A DNA stretch of 64,000 nt from Arthrobacter sp. StoSoilB19 (GTDB lineage Bacteria; Actinomycetota; Actinomycetes; Actinomycetales; Micrococcaceae): the NCBI RefSeq assembly GCF_019977275.1, contig NZ_AP024650.1, positions 558,001 to 622,000 on the forward strand, given 5' to 3'. Positions within the stretch are counted from its first letter, which is position 1. Each line of letters opens with the position of its first letter. The notes beneath the pieces were generated by a model. It did no database searches, was not told the DNA's origin, and worked only from the letters and a program-made list of their open reading frames with translations. Position numbers and translations under genes: made by a program. Below are positions 1 to 9,448 of this stretch, piece by piece.

Positions 1-447
1 GATGGCTTCGAAAGAGTACGTGCGCGTCTCGCCAAGCACCACAAAGTCCGGGTTCTGGTCGGTGAGGATGAAGCCGGCCTCATGCAGCGCCGTCGTGAGC
101 CCCGCCTCACCGATCGTGTAGGCGCGGTTGCCGGACTCTGAGCCCCGCACCTGGTCCTTGAGGAACTGCGCCGTGGCCAGCGCCGAAGTCCAGATGTTTT
201 CCTCCGGAATTTCCAGGCCGGAGGAACGCAGGCGGGCGGCAAGGTCGCGCGGGGTGAAGATGGAGTTGTTGGTCAGCACCAGGAAGCGCTTGGACGTATC
301 CACCCACCGCTGGATCAGTTCCGCGGCGCCGGGGATCGGCTGGTTCTCGTGGACCAGGACGCCGTCCATGTCCGTCAGCCAGCACTCGATCTCCTGGCCG
401 CTGCGGTAAACCGCGGGGTTTGCTGCTACCTGGTCTTCTTCTGCCAC
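1..447 (-). CDS. HAD-IIA family phosphatase (NagD-like), 3' end outside window
   Basis: The 149 codons seen here are the N-terminal half of a HAD superfamily hydrolase of the NagD/phosphoglycolate-phosphatase type. The nucleophile motif DMDGVLV is at residues 26-32, with Asp26 as expected nucleophile and Asp28 as acid/base. Motif II, VLTNNS, is at 57-62. The GTG start at 447 is supported by a GGAGG ribosome site a few bases upstream. The gene runs off the left edge, so the cap domain and motifs III/IV are missing. It is divergent from the methyltransferase gene, with only 52 bp between starts. The substrate cannot be told; family members hydrolyse small phosphate esters such as p-nitrophenyl phosphate or 2-phosphoglycolate. 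Confidence 0.85.
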   Translation of the reverse strand, partial: MAEEDQVAANPAVYRSGQEIECWLTDMDGVLVHENQPIPGAAELIQRWVDTSKRFLVLTNNSIFTPRDLAARLRSSGLEIPEENIWTSALATAQFLKDQVRGSESGNRAYTIGEAGLTTALHEAGFILTDQNPDFVVLGETRTYSFEAI

Positions 448-487
448 GTTTACCTCCACCGGTGATGAATGCTCCAGTGCTCCAGTC

Positions 488-493
488 TAGTGT
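488..493 (+). promoter_or_regulatory. -10 box of probable leaderless promoter (RNA methyltransferase)
   Basis: TAGTGT lies exactly six bases before the GTG start at 500. Transcription would then begin at or next to the start codon. The same spacing recurs at five other genes in this window. No convincing -35 was found. Confidence 0.45.
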
Positions 494-499
494 TGAGGG

Positions 500-1174
500 G
501 TGAACCAAACGCCCGGCCTGCCAGACGAACCCCGCCACGAGCCCGGGGAGGCCGAGCCCGCAAAGGCGGAGGTCGGCGTCGGGCCCTGGGAAGGCGAACT
601 GCCCGAAGGCGACCACTGGGACCCTGACCTCCTTGCCGACGGGGACCGCCGCAACGTCCTGGACAAGTACCGCTACTGGAAGCACGAAGCGATCGTGGCG
701 GAGCTCGATTCCCGGCGGCACAACTTCCACGTGGCCATCGAGAACTGGCAGCACGACCTGAACATCGGCACGGTGGTGCGCACCGCCAACGCCTTCCTCG
801 CCAAAGAGGTGCACATCATCGGCCGGCGGCGATGGAACCGCCGCGGCGCCATGGTCACCGACCGCTACCAGCACGTCCGCCACCACCCCACGGTCGAGGA
901 CTTCGTCCAGTGGGCGCAGGGGGAGGGGCTGGCGATCATCGGCATCGATATCTTCCCGGACTCGGTTCCCCTGGAGACTTACGAGCTGCCGCGCGACTGC
1001 GTGCTGGTCTTCGGACAGGAGGGCCCGGGCCTGACCCCCGAAGTCCACCAGGCCGCCGCCGCCACCCTGTCCATCGAGCAGTTCGGCTCCACCCGGTCCA
1101 TCAACGCCGCCTCGGCAGCCGCCATCGCCATGCACGCCTGGATCCGGCGGCACGTGTTCAACCAGCACGTCTGA
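500..1174 (+). CDS. TrmH/SpoU-family RNA 2'-O-methyltransferase
   Basis: A 224-residue SPOUT-class methyltransferase expected to transfer methyl from SAM to a ribose 2'-OH in tRNA or rRNA. All three SpoU motifs are visible: NIGTVVRTANAF (88-99), with the catalytic-type Arg; FGQEGPGL (171-178), which forms part of the SAM-binding knot; and GSTRSINAASAAAIA (196-210). The first 60 residues are acidic, Pro/Gly-rich and probably disordered. The GTG start has only a GAGGG stretch abutting it, and a -10 box sits six bases upstream, so the transcript may be leaderless. The target nucleotide cannot be deduced. The aldolase gene follows on the same strand after 122 bp. Confidence 0.9.
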   Translation: MNQTPGLPDEPRHEPGEAEPAKAEVGVGPWEGELPEGDHWDPDLLADGDRRNVLDKYRYWKHEAIVAELDSRRHNFHVAIENWQHDLNIGTVVRTANAFLAKEVHIIGRRRWNRRGAMVTDRYQHVRHHPTVEDFVQWAQGEGLAIIGIDIFPDSVPLETYELPRDCVLVFGQEGPGLTPEVHQAAAATLSIEQFGSTRSINAASAAAIAMHAWIRRHVFNQHV

Positions 1175-1296
1175 GTGTTACTGAGCGGTGACCCGAAACA
1201 CCCTCGTGGTCCGGGAATGGCTAGGATGGTGCCTAGCCGTAAGCGGTCTACTTGAGGGTCTTCCACCCACAGACGAAACTCAGCAGAGGAGCCAGC

Positions 1297-2316
<1,020 letters not shown>

Positions 2317-2739
2317 ATGTCGGACGAGTTCCGCCGGAACCTGATGGGGCCGGAGCCCACTCTCCTGCCTGCCGAAACCGAGGTGAACGCGCAGCTTGAG
2401 GCCGGCCAGGAGGCCCTGGACCTGGTGGCGAAGCACCCAACGTCCTCGCTCCTGTGGGCCGTCCTGGCTGAGGAGGCGTGGACGGAAGGCCGCACCATCG
2501 ACTCCTACGCCTATGCCCGGGTGGGTTACCACCGCGGACTGGATGCGCTGCGCCGCAACGGCTGGCGCGGCGTGGGGCCCATCCCCTGGGAGCATGAGCC
2601 AAACCGCGGGTTCCTGCGGGCCCTCTACTCCCTGGGCCGGGCCTCGTCGGCCATCGGCGAGGCTGAAGAGCCGGAGCGGATCGAGAAGTTCCTGAACGAT
2701 TCCGATCCCACGGCAAAGGCAGCCATCGAGGGCGAATAA
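2317..2739 (+). CDS. DUF3151 family protein
   Basis: A 140-residue conserved actinobacterial protein of unknown function. The body matches my memory of DUF3151: an N-terminal LMGPEPTLLP motif, a helical TPR-like middle (LWAVLAEEAW, SYAYARVGYHRGLDALR), then GVGPIPWEHEPNRGFLRAL. It starts on the base after the aldolase stop, so the two are almost certainly co-transcribed and translationally coupled. No signal peptide or membrane segment is seen, so it is probably cytoplasmic. The pairing with fba recurs in actinobacteria from memory, suggesting a role tied to central carbon metabolism, but this is inference. Confidence 0.85.
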   Translation: MSDEFRRNLMGPEPTLLPAETEVNAQLEAGQEALDLVAKHPTSSLLWAVLAEEAWTEGRTIDSYAYARVGYHRGLDALRRNGWRGVGPIPWEHEPNRGFLRALYSLGRASSAIGEAEEPERIEKFLNDSDPTAKAAIEGE

Positions 2740-2803
2740 CTCCCTGGGCCCACGCCCGCACTTTTTCCTGGTGCAGATTGCCAGGGAGGGGTTCGGGCTG
2801 GGA

Positions 2804-2853
2804 ACGACGGCGGGCGGTCACCTTTCAATGAGAAGGTGACCGCCCGCCGTCGT
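2804..2853. terminator. Perfect 21-bp hairpin, probable transcription terminator
   Basis: Arms at 2804-2824 and 2833-2853 are exact reverse complements, with an 8-base loop. It lies 65 bp after the DUF3151 stop. There is no U-run, but factor-independent terminators of high-G+C bacteria often lack one. Confidence 0.7.
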
Positions 2854-2934
2854 ATCCGGCCTGGAATGCGCCGTCCCTCATTTCGGTTAAAAGAATCGAA
2901 GGGCCAGGGGAGGAAAGGAGGAGCTGCGCGAAGC

Positions 2935-3075
2935 GTGGGAAAGCAGGAGAAATCGCGTCTCAGGTTCTGTGACTACTACTCGTGGATGTCGTACGCCGAC
3001 TTCACCACCTGGGTTGAAGCCGAAGACGAATCGGCACCGGGAATTTCGTTTACCGAGTCCGATGCCACAGGCTGA
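2935..3075 (+). CDS. Candidate small protein (46 residues), unknown function
   Basis: A short frame that may be real. A very strong Shine-Dalgarno run (AGGAAAGGAGGAG, 2911-2923) lies about 11 bases before the GTG at 2935. Over FCDYYSWMSYADFTTW nearly every codon ends in C or G, as in real genes here, and the residues (Tyr, Trp, Asp, Phe) are unlike the Arg/Pro/Ala-rich shadows common in this genome. The C-terminus is acidic. A shorter version could start at ATG 2986. No homologue is recognised. It is the only coding candidate in the 348-bp gap 2740-3087, which otherwise holds the hairpin at 2804-2853. Confidence 0.35.
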   Translation: MGKQEKSRLRFCDYYSWMSYADFTTWVEAEDESAPGISFTESDATG

Positions 3076-3087
3076 GCGGCGCAGGTC

Positions 3088-3717
3088 TTAAGGTTTGGCA
3101 ATACCCGTGCGGGCCATGGCGTCTGCATAGGCAGTGCGCATGTCCTCCAGGTACTCCTCCTGGCGGGCCGGGGAACCGGCGAAGGCGCGGCCGCTCAGCG
3201 AGCGGACCTTGTAGGTCTTCAGGCCGCGGCGCCAGAGGAGGGGCACCTCGGTCTTCAACAGCAGGTTGGCCAGGCGGTTGGCTTCGGTGCCATGCGCCAC
3301 GATCACCGAGGCGCGGGGGACCAGGGCCAGGAACTTCAGCAGGGGCTTCAGGCCTGACTGGATCTGGTCCGGAGTGAACTTGCCGTTGGCTTCGCCCGGG
3401 ACGTGCCAAGGGTGGACGTTCCACGGCATGACGAACTCCGGGCGCAGGCCAAGCTTCCACTGGATCCCCAGCATGCGGGTAACAGCGTCCTGGTCGCCGG
3501 GGGTGATGAACCCGGACGGATCCACCTCGCCGATGTTGGAGAACAGGCTGATGATGCGGCATTCCTCCACGTCGTGCATGGGGTCCACGTAGGGCACCAC
3601 GGTTCCGGGCTTGGCCTCCTGCAGGGAATCACACAGTTCGTTGACGGCGGCAACGCTGGGTTCGTAGCGGCGGCTCATGAGCTGTTCGTGGAATGTTTCG
3701 GGTGCCAGGGCTGTCAT
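3088..3717 (-). CDS. Uracil-DNA-glycosylase-like protein
   Basis: A 209-residue protein that looks like a member of the uracil-DNA glycosylase superfamily, which removes damaged bases in base-excision repair. Visible landmarks are VPYVDPMHD near the N-terminus, MPWNVHPWHVPG in the middle (motif-1-like region with an Asn) and VIVAHGTEANRLANLL towards the C-terminus (motif-2-like). I do not see the Fe-S cysteines of family 4/5 enzymes, so substrate and activity are uncertain. The ATG at 3717 was chosen because GCAGGAGA lies 12 bases upstream; an in-frame start 99 bp earlier adds an Arg/Pro-rich stretch without family features. The MetE-like gene lies upstream on the same strand with a 201-bp gap. 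Confidence 0.65.
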   Translation of the reverse strand: MTALAPETFHEQLMSRRYEPSVAAVNELCDSLQEAKPGTVVPYVDPMHDVEECRIISLFSNIGEVDPSGFITPGDQDAVTRMLGIQWKLGLRPEFVMPWNVHPWHVPGEANGKFTPDQIQSGLKPLLKFLALVPRASVIVAHGTEANRLANLLLKTEVPLLWRRGLKTYKVRSLSGRAFAGSPARQEEYLEDMRTAYADAMARTGIAKP

Positions 3718-3918
3718 GAAGTGCTGGATCTCCTGCGGGGATTGGCGTTGCTGCCGCCACGGACATGGGCGCACGGCGGCACGGCACATCAGTGGCGGTT
3801 GATTGGGGTGGACCAACTCCTGGTCGGCCTACTCCAGTTTAGCAAGCCCAGGCAAGCGAAACGCCGGCCGCCCCTTCCGGTGATGGAAGGCACAGCCGGC
3901 GCGTCGGTGCGGGAGCGG

Positions 3919-5127
3919 CTAGAAGAGGCGCTTCGAGGCGCGGCGGGCACCCTCACCCAGTGCCTCCAGCTTGGCGAAGGCGATCTGCGGGTGCACCCTG
4001 CCGCCCAGGCCACAGTCGGTGGAGGCAATGACGTTCCCGCGGCCCACGAGGTCCGCAAAGCGGACGATCCGGTCCGCCACCAGGTCCGGGTGCTCCACCA
4101 CATTGGTGGCATGCGAAACAACGCCCGGGATGATCACCTTGCCCTCGGGGAGCTTTGTGTCCTCCCACACCCGCCATTCGTGTTCGTGGCGGACGTTTGC
4201 CGCTTCAAAGGAATAGGCGCCGGCGTTGACCTGAAGCACAGAGCCGATGATGTCGGCGAACGGGATGTCCGTGGTGTGTGGGCCGTGCCAGGATCCCCAG
4301 CACACGTGCAGCCGGATCTGTTCCTGCGGCAGGCCGCGCAGCGCCCAGTTGGTCGCTTCGACGCGCAGTTGGATGAACTTCAGGTAATCGTCCAGGGATG
4401 GCTCGGGATTGATCTGGTCCCAGCTTTCGGCCAGGGACGGATCATCGAGCTGCACCGTAAGGCCGGCCTCGATGATGGCCTTGTATTCCTCCCGCATGGC
4501 ATCAGCGCAGGCGTAGACGAGTTCCTCGTCGTTCTTGTAGTAGTCGTTGGCTACCCGCGCGCATGAGCCGGGGGAGAGGGAGGCCACGAAGCCATCCGTG
4601 AGGCCTGCGGCGGCGAGCCCGGTCTTCAGGTTCCGGATGTCCGAGGCCACCAGGTCCTGGCCCGTGTAGGTCAGCGGTCCGGCGATCTTGGGCTGGGCAA
4701 CGCTCTTGCGGTGGGTGAGGATGCCGGATGCGGGATCGCTGTAGGCCTCGTTGAAGGCCTGCCGGTCGCGCCGGTCCGGGAACGAGGTCAGGACAACGTT
4801 GCCGGGGGACGAGCGGCGGACGCCGGACTCGGCCCAGCGGTCCACGGTGGTTGGCTCAAGGCCCCCGAGCCGGGCGAAGGAGTAATTCCACCACGCCCCG
4901 TAATCCACCGAGCTGGACATGGTGTGCCCGTACTCGCCGTCGTTGGGGATGTCGATGCCAAGGTCCTTCTGGCGCTGCACCACGTCCACTACGGAGGCTT
5001 CGAGGAGTTCCAGGAATTCCGGCGTGATGCCGTCGGCTTCCTTGGCGGCGTTGGCCGCAATGAGTTCAGGGGTGCGGGGCAATGAACCGGCGTGGGTCAC
5101 GCGGATATGGTCGGTGTTCTGGGACAT
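3919..5127 (-). CDS. Cobalamin-independent methionine synthase family protein (short MetE-like)
   Basis: A 402-residue single-domain relative of the C-terminal catalytic half of MetE. Zinc ligands are recognisable: His274 and Cys276 in RLHVCWGSWHG, Glu309 in SFEAAN, and Cys372 in STDCGLGGR. The N-terminus THAGSLPRTP is also typical. Full MetE is about 750 residues, so the folate-binding N-terminal half is absent; short forms may take methyl from another donor or may act in other thiol alkyl transfers. A SAM-I riboswitch lies directly upstream, arguing for a role in methionine/SAM supply. ATG 5127 has a GGAAAGGAAG ribosome site, placed just after the aptamer closing stem. Confidence 0.85.
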   Translation of the reverse strand: MSQNTDHIRVTHAGSLPRTPELIAANAAKEADGITPEFLELLEASVVDVVQRQKDLGIDIPNDGEYGHTMSSSVDYGAWWNYSFARLGGLEPTTVDRWAESGVRRSSPGNVVLTSFPDRRDRQAFNEAYSDPASGILTHRKSVAQPKIAGPLTYTGQDLVASDIRNLKTGLAAAGLTDGFVASLSPGSCARVANDYYKNDEELVYACADAMREEYKAIIEAGLTVQLDDPSLAESWDQINPEPSLDDYLKFIQLRVEATNWALRGLPQEQIRLHVCWGSWHGPHTTDIPFADIIGSVLQVNAGAYSFEAANVRHEHEWRVWEDTKLPEGKVIIPGVVSHATNVVEHPDLVADRIVRFADLVGRGNVIASTDCGLGGRVHPQIAFAKLEALGEGARRASKRLF

Positions 5128-5143
5128 GCTGGAATCTTCCTTT

Positions 5144-5241
5144 CCATCGGTCCTGGCAGTAGCACCTTCGGCCGGCAGGAGTCTGCCGGGACGTGGTTGC
5201 TGCGGCGTCATTGAGCCAGGTCTCTCGGCCGCTCCGGATGG
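5144..5241 (-). promoter_or_regulatory. SAM-I (S-box) riboswitch
   Basis: Read on the minus strand, the leader of the MetE-like gene carries the S-box core. P1 is closed by CCATC (5') and GATGG (3'). Between them are GGAGCGGCCGAGAGACC, TGACGCCGCAGCAACC (kink-turn and P3 region) and GGTGCTACTGCC, the conserved GGUGC segment. The usual GAGGGA box reads GAGAGA. The 3' strand of P1 runs straight into the ribosome site AAAGGAAG, with no U-run terminator. Control is therefore probably translational: SAM binding would hide the ribosome site. The family is Rfam RF00162 from memory; a covariance-model search would settle it. Confidence 0.85.
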
Positions 5242-5364
5242 TCCACTCTCAGATAAATCGACGCGCGTGGAGCCGCGCAAATCCGCACCGCTTTATGTCG
5301 TGGGCATGTCCGGCCGGCCGCCGGCGGCAGGACCGGAACGTACTTACAGCGTTTGTCCAGCATA

Positions 5365-5370
5365 TTGACA
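5365..5370 (+). promoter_or_regulatory. Putative -35 element of the carboxypeptidase promoter
   Basis: A consensus TTGACA hexamer lies 94 bp before the carboxypeptidase start, in the divergent region that also holds the SAM riboswitch. At 17-bp spacing the matching -10 (TTGTGT, 5388-5393) is poor, so the assignment is tentative. Confidence 0.35.
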
Positions 5371-5458
5371 GGTTTCGTTAAGCTTGGTTGTGTGAATGTC
5401 ACATGCCTCCGCTGCGACGGAGCGGCGGATGCCACCCGAGCACTCGAAAGAGGTAACT

Positions 5459-6514
5459 GTGACGAAATCCCTCAGGACCCTTGCCGTTAGCGGAGCCCTC
5501 GCGCTCGCCGTCGCAGCAGGTCCGGCGCCCCTGGCCGGCGCCGTAGGCGAAGGGCCTTCCTACGACGGCAACGGCCAGATCACCACGTCGAAGCTGGCCA
5601 CCTACGACCAGATGGTCTCGTTCCTGAAGGACCAGGATGCGCGCCAGCCCGCCATGGAGCTGGAGGTCATCGGCCAGACCGTCAAAGGCCGCGACATCCA
5701 CCTGGTCAAGTACATATCGGACCCGGCCAAGCCCACCATCCTGTATTTGACCCAGCAGCACGGCAATGAACAGCTCACCACCGAGGGTGCCCTCGAGTTC
5801 GTCAAGCACCTGGGCACGGGCAAGTCGGCAGGCATCCTGGACGGCGTGAACATCCTCATCGTGCCCATGCTCAACGGGGACGGTGCCATGGGGGATGTCA
5901 ACTTCTCCCTGGACGACTACCTTGCCAGAGGGGACCGCCACCTCACCCGCTACAACGCGGAAGGCGTGGACCTGAACCGGGACCATGTGGCCAAGGTCCA
6001 GCCGGAGACCCAGGCGCTGCACAACAACGTGATGCGCAAGTACCGCATTGACTACATGATCGACCTGCACCACCAGGGCACCCGCGCCGAGCGCGACGGC
6101 AAGCTGGTTTCCGGCTCCATCCTGTACCCCACCACCCCGAACGCCGACCCCGCCGTCGTCGAGAAATCAAAGCGGCTCGGCGCCGTTGTCTTCAACAACG
6201 TTGACTCCACCGGCTGGGGCCACCTGGGCAGGTACCAGGGCGGCAGCGCCGAGACCATCAGCCGCAACGGCATCTCCGTGGAATACGGCATTGCCACCCT
6301 GCTTTTCGAGATGCGCGGCATGTCCGACCACTACCTGGATGGTTACGCGCTGGGGCAGCGGAGCAATGGTTACCTGATCAAGCAGACGGTCACCACGCTG
6401 GCGTCCACCGCCGCGGCCATCGCGGATGGATCCATTGCCGACGCCGACACCTCCTTCTGGGACACGCTCGCCGAGCAGACGTCCCGGCCCGCGGGGGAGG
6501 CCGAGGACGAGTAG
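5459..6514 (+). CDS. Secreted M14-family zinc carboxypeptidase
   Basis: A 351-residue exported metallocarboxypeptidase that would trim C-terminal residues from peptides outside the cell. Residues 1-28 form a signal peptide (basic start, Ala/Leu/Val core, Ala-X-Ala region). M14 hallmarks: His101 and Glu104 in QQHGNEQ and His204 in IDLHHQG as zinc ligands, DLNRDH (171-176) for substrate carboxylate binding, and Glu284 in LLFEMRG as catalytic base. The GTG at 5459 was preferred because AGAGGT lies five bases upstream and the signal peptide then starts correctly; the upstream in-frame ATG adds residues with no family features. It is divergent from the SAM-riboswitch gene and followed by a hairpin. 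Confidence 0.88.
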   Translation: MTKSLRTLAVSGALALAVAAGPAPLAGAVGEGPSYDGNGQITTSKLATYDQMVSFLKDQDARQPAMELEVIGQTVKGRDIHLVKYISDPAKPTILYLTQQHGNEQLTTEGALEFVKHLGTGKSAGILDGVNILIVPMLNGDGAMGDVNFSLDDYLARGDRHLTRYNAEGVDLNRDHVAKVQPETQALHNNVMRKYRIDYMIDLHHQGTRAERDGKLVSGSILYPTTPNADPAVVEKSKRLGAVVFNNVDSTGWGHLGRYQGGSAETISRNGISVEYGIATLLFEMRGMSDHYLDGYALGQRSNGYLIKQTVTTLASTAAAIADGSIADADTSFWDTLAEQTSRPAGEAEDE

Positions 6515-6524
6515 GAGGCCCGGC

Positions 6525-6564
6525 GCCCGCCGCGGCCCATATTTGCGAAAGGGCCGCGGCGGGC
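6525..6564. terminator. Hairpin after carboxypeptidase gene
   Basis: A 14-bp G+C-only stem (6525-6538 with 6551-6564) with a 12-base loop, starting 10 bp after the stop codon. It has no U-run. The position suggests termination of the carboxypeptidase transcript before purA. Confidence 0.55.
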
Positions 6565-6752
6565 CACAACAGTGGACAAAGTGCCCCATCGGCTAAACTT
6601 GGGTGGTAAGAGCCCCGGAACTCTTGCTTCGCCGTGCCGTGCTGCGGCTGTGCGAAGGCCGGTATGTTCGGGGCATTCTCATGAACGGCGCTGCATGGGC
6701 CCGCCACCAGGTGGCTGGACCCGGGCAGCCCGAACGAATGGGGGAGGATCCC

Positions 6753-8042
6753 ATGCCAGCAATTGTGATCGTAGGAGCCCAGTGGGGCGACGAAGGAAAA
6801 GGCAAGGCCACCGACCTTTTGGGCGGCCGTGTTGACTACGTCGTCAAGCCCAATGGCGGCAACAATGCCGGGCACACCGTCGTCGTAGGCGGTGAAAAGT
6901 ACGAACTCAAGCTGCTGCCGGCAGGCATTCTCAGCCCCAACGCTGTTCCCATCATCGGCAACGGCTGCGTGGTGAACCTCGAAGCCCTCTTCCAGGAAAT
7001 CGACGGGCTCCAGGCCCGCGGTGCGGACACTTCGAAGCTGCGGGTTTCCGCCAACGCCCACCTGGTGGCCCCGTACCACCAGGTCCTGGACAAAGTGACC
7101 GAACGCTTCTTGGGCAGCCGCGCCATCGGCACCACCGGCCGCGGCATCGGCCCCGCCTACATGGACAAGGTGGCCCGGCTGGGCATCCGCGTCCAGGACG
7201 TCTTTGACGAATCCATCCTCCGCCAGAAGGTGGAAGGCTCGCTGCGCCAGAAGAACGAACTCCTGGTCAAGGTCTACAACCGCCGCAGCGTTGTGGTGGA
7301 CGAGATCGTGGACTACTTCCTGTCCTTCGCCGAGCGGCTCCGTCCGCTGGTCATCGACAGCACCCTGGTCCTGAACACCGCGCTGGACGAGGGCAAGGTG
7401 GTCCTGATGGAAGGCGGCCAGGCTACGTTCCTGGACGTGGACCACGGCACCTACCCGTTCGTGACCTCCTCCAACCCCACCGCCGGCGGCGCGTCGGTTG
7501 GCTCCGGCATCGGGCCCACCCGCATCTCGCGCTCCATCGGCATCATCAAGGCCTACACCACCCGCGTTGGCGCCGGCCCGTTCCCCACGGAACTCTTCGA
7601 CGAGATGGGCATGTACCTGCAGAAGACCGGCGGCGAATTCGGCGTCAACACTGGACGCCCGCGCCGCTGCGGCTGGTACGACGCCGTCCTGGCCCGGCAT
7701 GCCTCCCGCGTCAACGGCTTCACGGACTACTTCGTCACCAAGCTGGACGTGCTCACCGGCATCGAACAGATTCCCGTGTGCGTGGCCTACGACGTGGACG
7801 GCGTCCGGCACGATGAAATGCCCATGACGCAGACCGAGTTCCACCACGCCAAGCCCATCTTCGAGTACTTCGACGGCTGGACCGAGGACATCACCGGGGC
7901 ACGCACCCTGGCGGACCTGCCGGAGAACGCCCGGAATTACGTGCTGGCCCTTGAGAAGCTCTCCGGAACCCGGTTCTCCGCCATCGGCGTGGGCCCGGAC
8001 CGGGACCAGACCATCGTGGTGAACGACCTCATCAACGACTGA
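6753..8042 (+). CDS. purA: Adenylosuccinate synthetase
   Basis: Catalyses the GTP-dependent joining of IMP and aspartate to adenylosuccinate, the first committed step from IMP to AMP. The 429-residue length is typical. Motifs: GDEGKGK (12-18) phosphate loop with catalytic Asp13, NNAGHT (37-42) with catalytic His41, [31 protein letters not shown] and GVGPDRDQT. The ATG at 6753 follows GGGGGAGG; an upstream in-frame GTG lacks support. It stands alone here, separate from the purSQL operon about 7 kb away, and is followed by a hairpin terminator. A possible -10 (TAAACT near 6594) suggests a leader of about 150 nt with no recognised riboswitch. Confidence 0.97.
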   Translation: MPAIVIVGAQWGDEGKGKATDLLGGRVDYVVKPNGGNNAGHTVVVGGEKYELKLLPAGILSPNAVPIIGNGCVVNLEALFQEIDGLQARGADTSKLRVSANAHLVAPYHQVLDKVTERFLGSRAIGTTGRGIGPAYMDKVARLGIRVQDVFDESILRQKVEGSLRQKNELLVKVYNRRSVVVDEIVDYFLSFAERLRPLVIDSTLVLNTALDEGKVVLMEGGQATFLDVDHGTYPFVTSSNPTAGGASVGSGIGPTRISRSIGIIKAYTTRVGAGPFPTELFDEMGMYLQKTGGEFGVNTGRPRRCGWYDAVLARHASRVNGFTDYFVTKLDVLTGIEQIPVCVAYDVDGVRHDEMPMTQTEFHHAKPIFEYFDGWTEDITGARTLADLPENARNYVLALEKLSGTRFSAIGVGPDRDQTIVVNDLIND

Positions 8043-8067
8043 CACTCCCCAGGGCAGCATGACGACG

Positions 8068-8099
8068 GCGGCAGGCCACCTTTGCGGGTGGCCTGCCGC
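8068..8099 (+). terminator. Intrinsic-type terminator of purA
   Basis: Perfect 13-bp stem (8068-8080 with 8087-8099), six-base loop, 26 bp after the purA stop codon. It is followed by TTGTG rather than a true U-run. Confidence 0.7.
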
Positions 8100-8230
8100 T
8101 TGTGCGTCCCGGGACGTTCGGCCCCGGGTGGAAAAGCAATTTACACAGGCTTAACGCGCACGGTCTTGTGAGGCTGCACGCGTACCGGCAAGACTCGGTA
8201 GTACCCCCTGGTGCCCAAGGAAGGATCGTC

Positions 8231-8602
8231 ATGGCCGGAAAATTTGAAGCATTCATTGACGCTGATTCGTTGTTCCGGTTCCGGCTCCTGGCCCCGGATG
8301 GCGCAGTGGTGGCTGTCTCCGGGCCGTACCAGGACAAGCAGGCCCTGGCGGCAGGGATCGCTGCCGTGCGTGAGTGCGCCGGCACCGGCCTGGTCACCGA
8401 CCTCTGTCCCGCCGGGGCCGTATCCCGTCCCGCAACCGTGCCCGTAGCGGCAGCCGCCGCCGTTCCCGCGGAGCTGCCCTCCGCCGTCGTACCTGTCTGT
8501 AGCGACGAGCGCCTGCCCGCCAGGCTGCACTTTTTCGCGCTGGCCAAGGCATCGCGCAGGCAGGCGACGCCGCCCCGGTGGACCAGGGCAGCTGCCCGCT
8601 GA
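8231..8602 (+). CDS. DUF1508 (YegP-like) domain protein
   Basis: A 123-residue protein whose first half is one DUF1508/UPF0339 repeat: MAGKFEAFID, FRFRLLAPDGAVVAVSGPYQDKQALAAGIAAVREC, then a short GLVTDL end. The second half is Ala/Pro-rich and ends in a basic tail. YegP-type proteins usually carry two such repeats; this one has one plus a low-complexity extension. The biochemical role is unknown. ATG 8231 has AAGGAAGGA seven bases upstream. It is a single-gene unit between two terminators. Confidence 0.75.
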   Translation: MAGKFEAFIDADSLFRFRLLAPDGAVVAVSGPYQDKQALAAGIAAVRECAGTGLVTDLCPAGAVSRPATVPVAAAAAVPAELPSAVVPVCSDERLPARLHFFALAKASRRQATPPRWTRAAAR

Positions 8603-8681
8603 CAGCCGCGGAACGGCTGCCAAAAAAGTTTTTGAAATCGCGTAACCCTTTGGGGGTGCGTAGCGATTACCCCTATGAAGT

Positions 8682-8732
8682 GCCGGTCTGGAACCTGTCC
8701 CCCATCACGTTCCAGACCGGCTCTTTTGTTTT
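8682..8732 (+). terminator. Rho-independent terminator
   Basis: A perfect 13-bp stem (8682-8694 with 8709-8721) with a 14-base loop, followed directly by a T-rich run (TCTTTTGTTTT). It separates the DUF1508 gene from the sigma factor gene. Confidence 0.85.
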
Positions 8733-8860
8733 CCGCCCAGCCGGCTTCAGGTGCCGGGAGCCCGCAATGGCCCGCTTACCCGGCGCCGTGGCGCTTCCGG
8801 CAGCGGTTGTTACTGAAGGGTAAAGTAGGGGCAGCGTTCCGGATGTACTGAGCGTTCACC

Positions 8861-9448
8861 TTGCCAACTCCCTCTTTGACGGAAAGCACTACGTCAGTGA
8901 CCGATGCACAGACAGACGAGGCTCCGGACCAGCCAACTCCCGGGACCGCTGCCTTCAGCCTCGTCTACAAGACGTACGCGTCGCAGGTGCTGGGCTATCT
9001 CACCGCCCGGGGAGTCGAGGATCCGGAGGCCGCCATGCAGGAAGTGTTTCTTTCCGTCCTGCCCAGGCTCGACAGTGTCCGCGGAGGGGATGCGGGGCTG
9101 CGTACCTTCATTTTCTCCGTTGCCCATGCGCGGATGGTGGACGACCACCGCCGCCAAAGCCGAAGCCCGCTCAAACTGCCGTTCGAGCCAGAGCTTGACC
9201 AGCGCCAGGACAGCTCAGCGGAAAAGCTGGCGCTGGAGCGCATCTCACCCCGGGAAGTCCTCGGGCTGCTGGACGGGCTGCCGCAGGACCAGCGGGACGT
9301 GTTGTCGCTTCGCCTGGTGGGTGGCCTGACAGTGGAACAGACCGCGGAAACCATCGATAAGAGCGCCGGTGCCGTGAAACAGCTCCAGCGGCGCGCGCTG
9401 CTGAAACTTCGGGAACTTGCGGCAGTGAAGGAGTATCTCACGCCATGA
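8861..9448 (+). CDS. ECF-type RNA polymerase sigma factor
   Basis: A 195-residue sigma-70 family protein of the extracytoplasmic-function class: a region 2 (AFSLVYKTYASQVLGYL to FIFSVAHARMVDDHRR, roughly residues 30-102) and a C-terminal region 4 with a helix-turn-helix (LSLRLVGGLTVEQTAETI...GAVKQLQRRALLKLREL). Regions 1.1 and 3 are absent, as expected. The start is uncertain: TTG 8861 gives the longest frame but has no clear ribosome site, while GTG 8897 has GGAAAG 11 bases away. Its stop overlaps the start of the next gene by four bases (ATGA), the usual arrangement for a sigma factor and its regulator. Confidence 0.85.
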   Translation: MPTPSLTESTTSVTDAQTDEAPDQPTPGTAAFSLVYKTYASQVLGYLTARGVEDPEAAMQEVFLSVLPRLDSVRGGDAGLRTFIFSVAHARMVDDHRRQSRSPLKLPFEPELDQRQDSSAEKLALERISPREVLGLLDGLPQDQRDVLSLRLVGGLTVEQTAETIDKSAGAVKQLQRRALLKLRELAAVKEYLTP

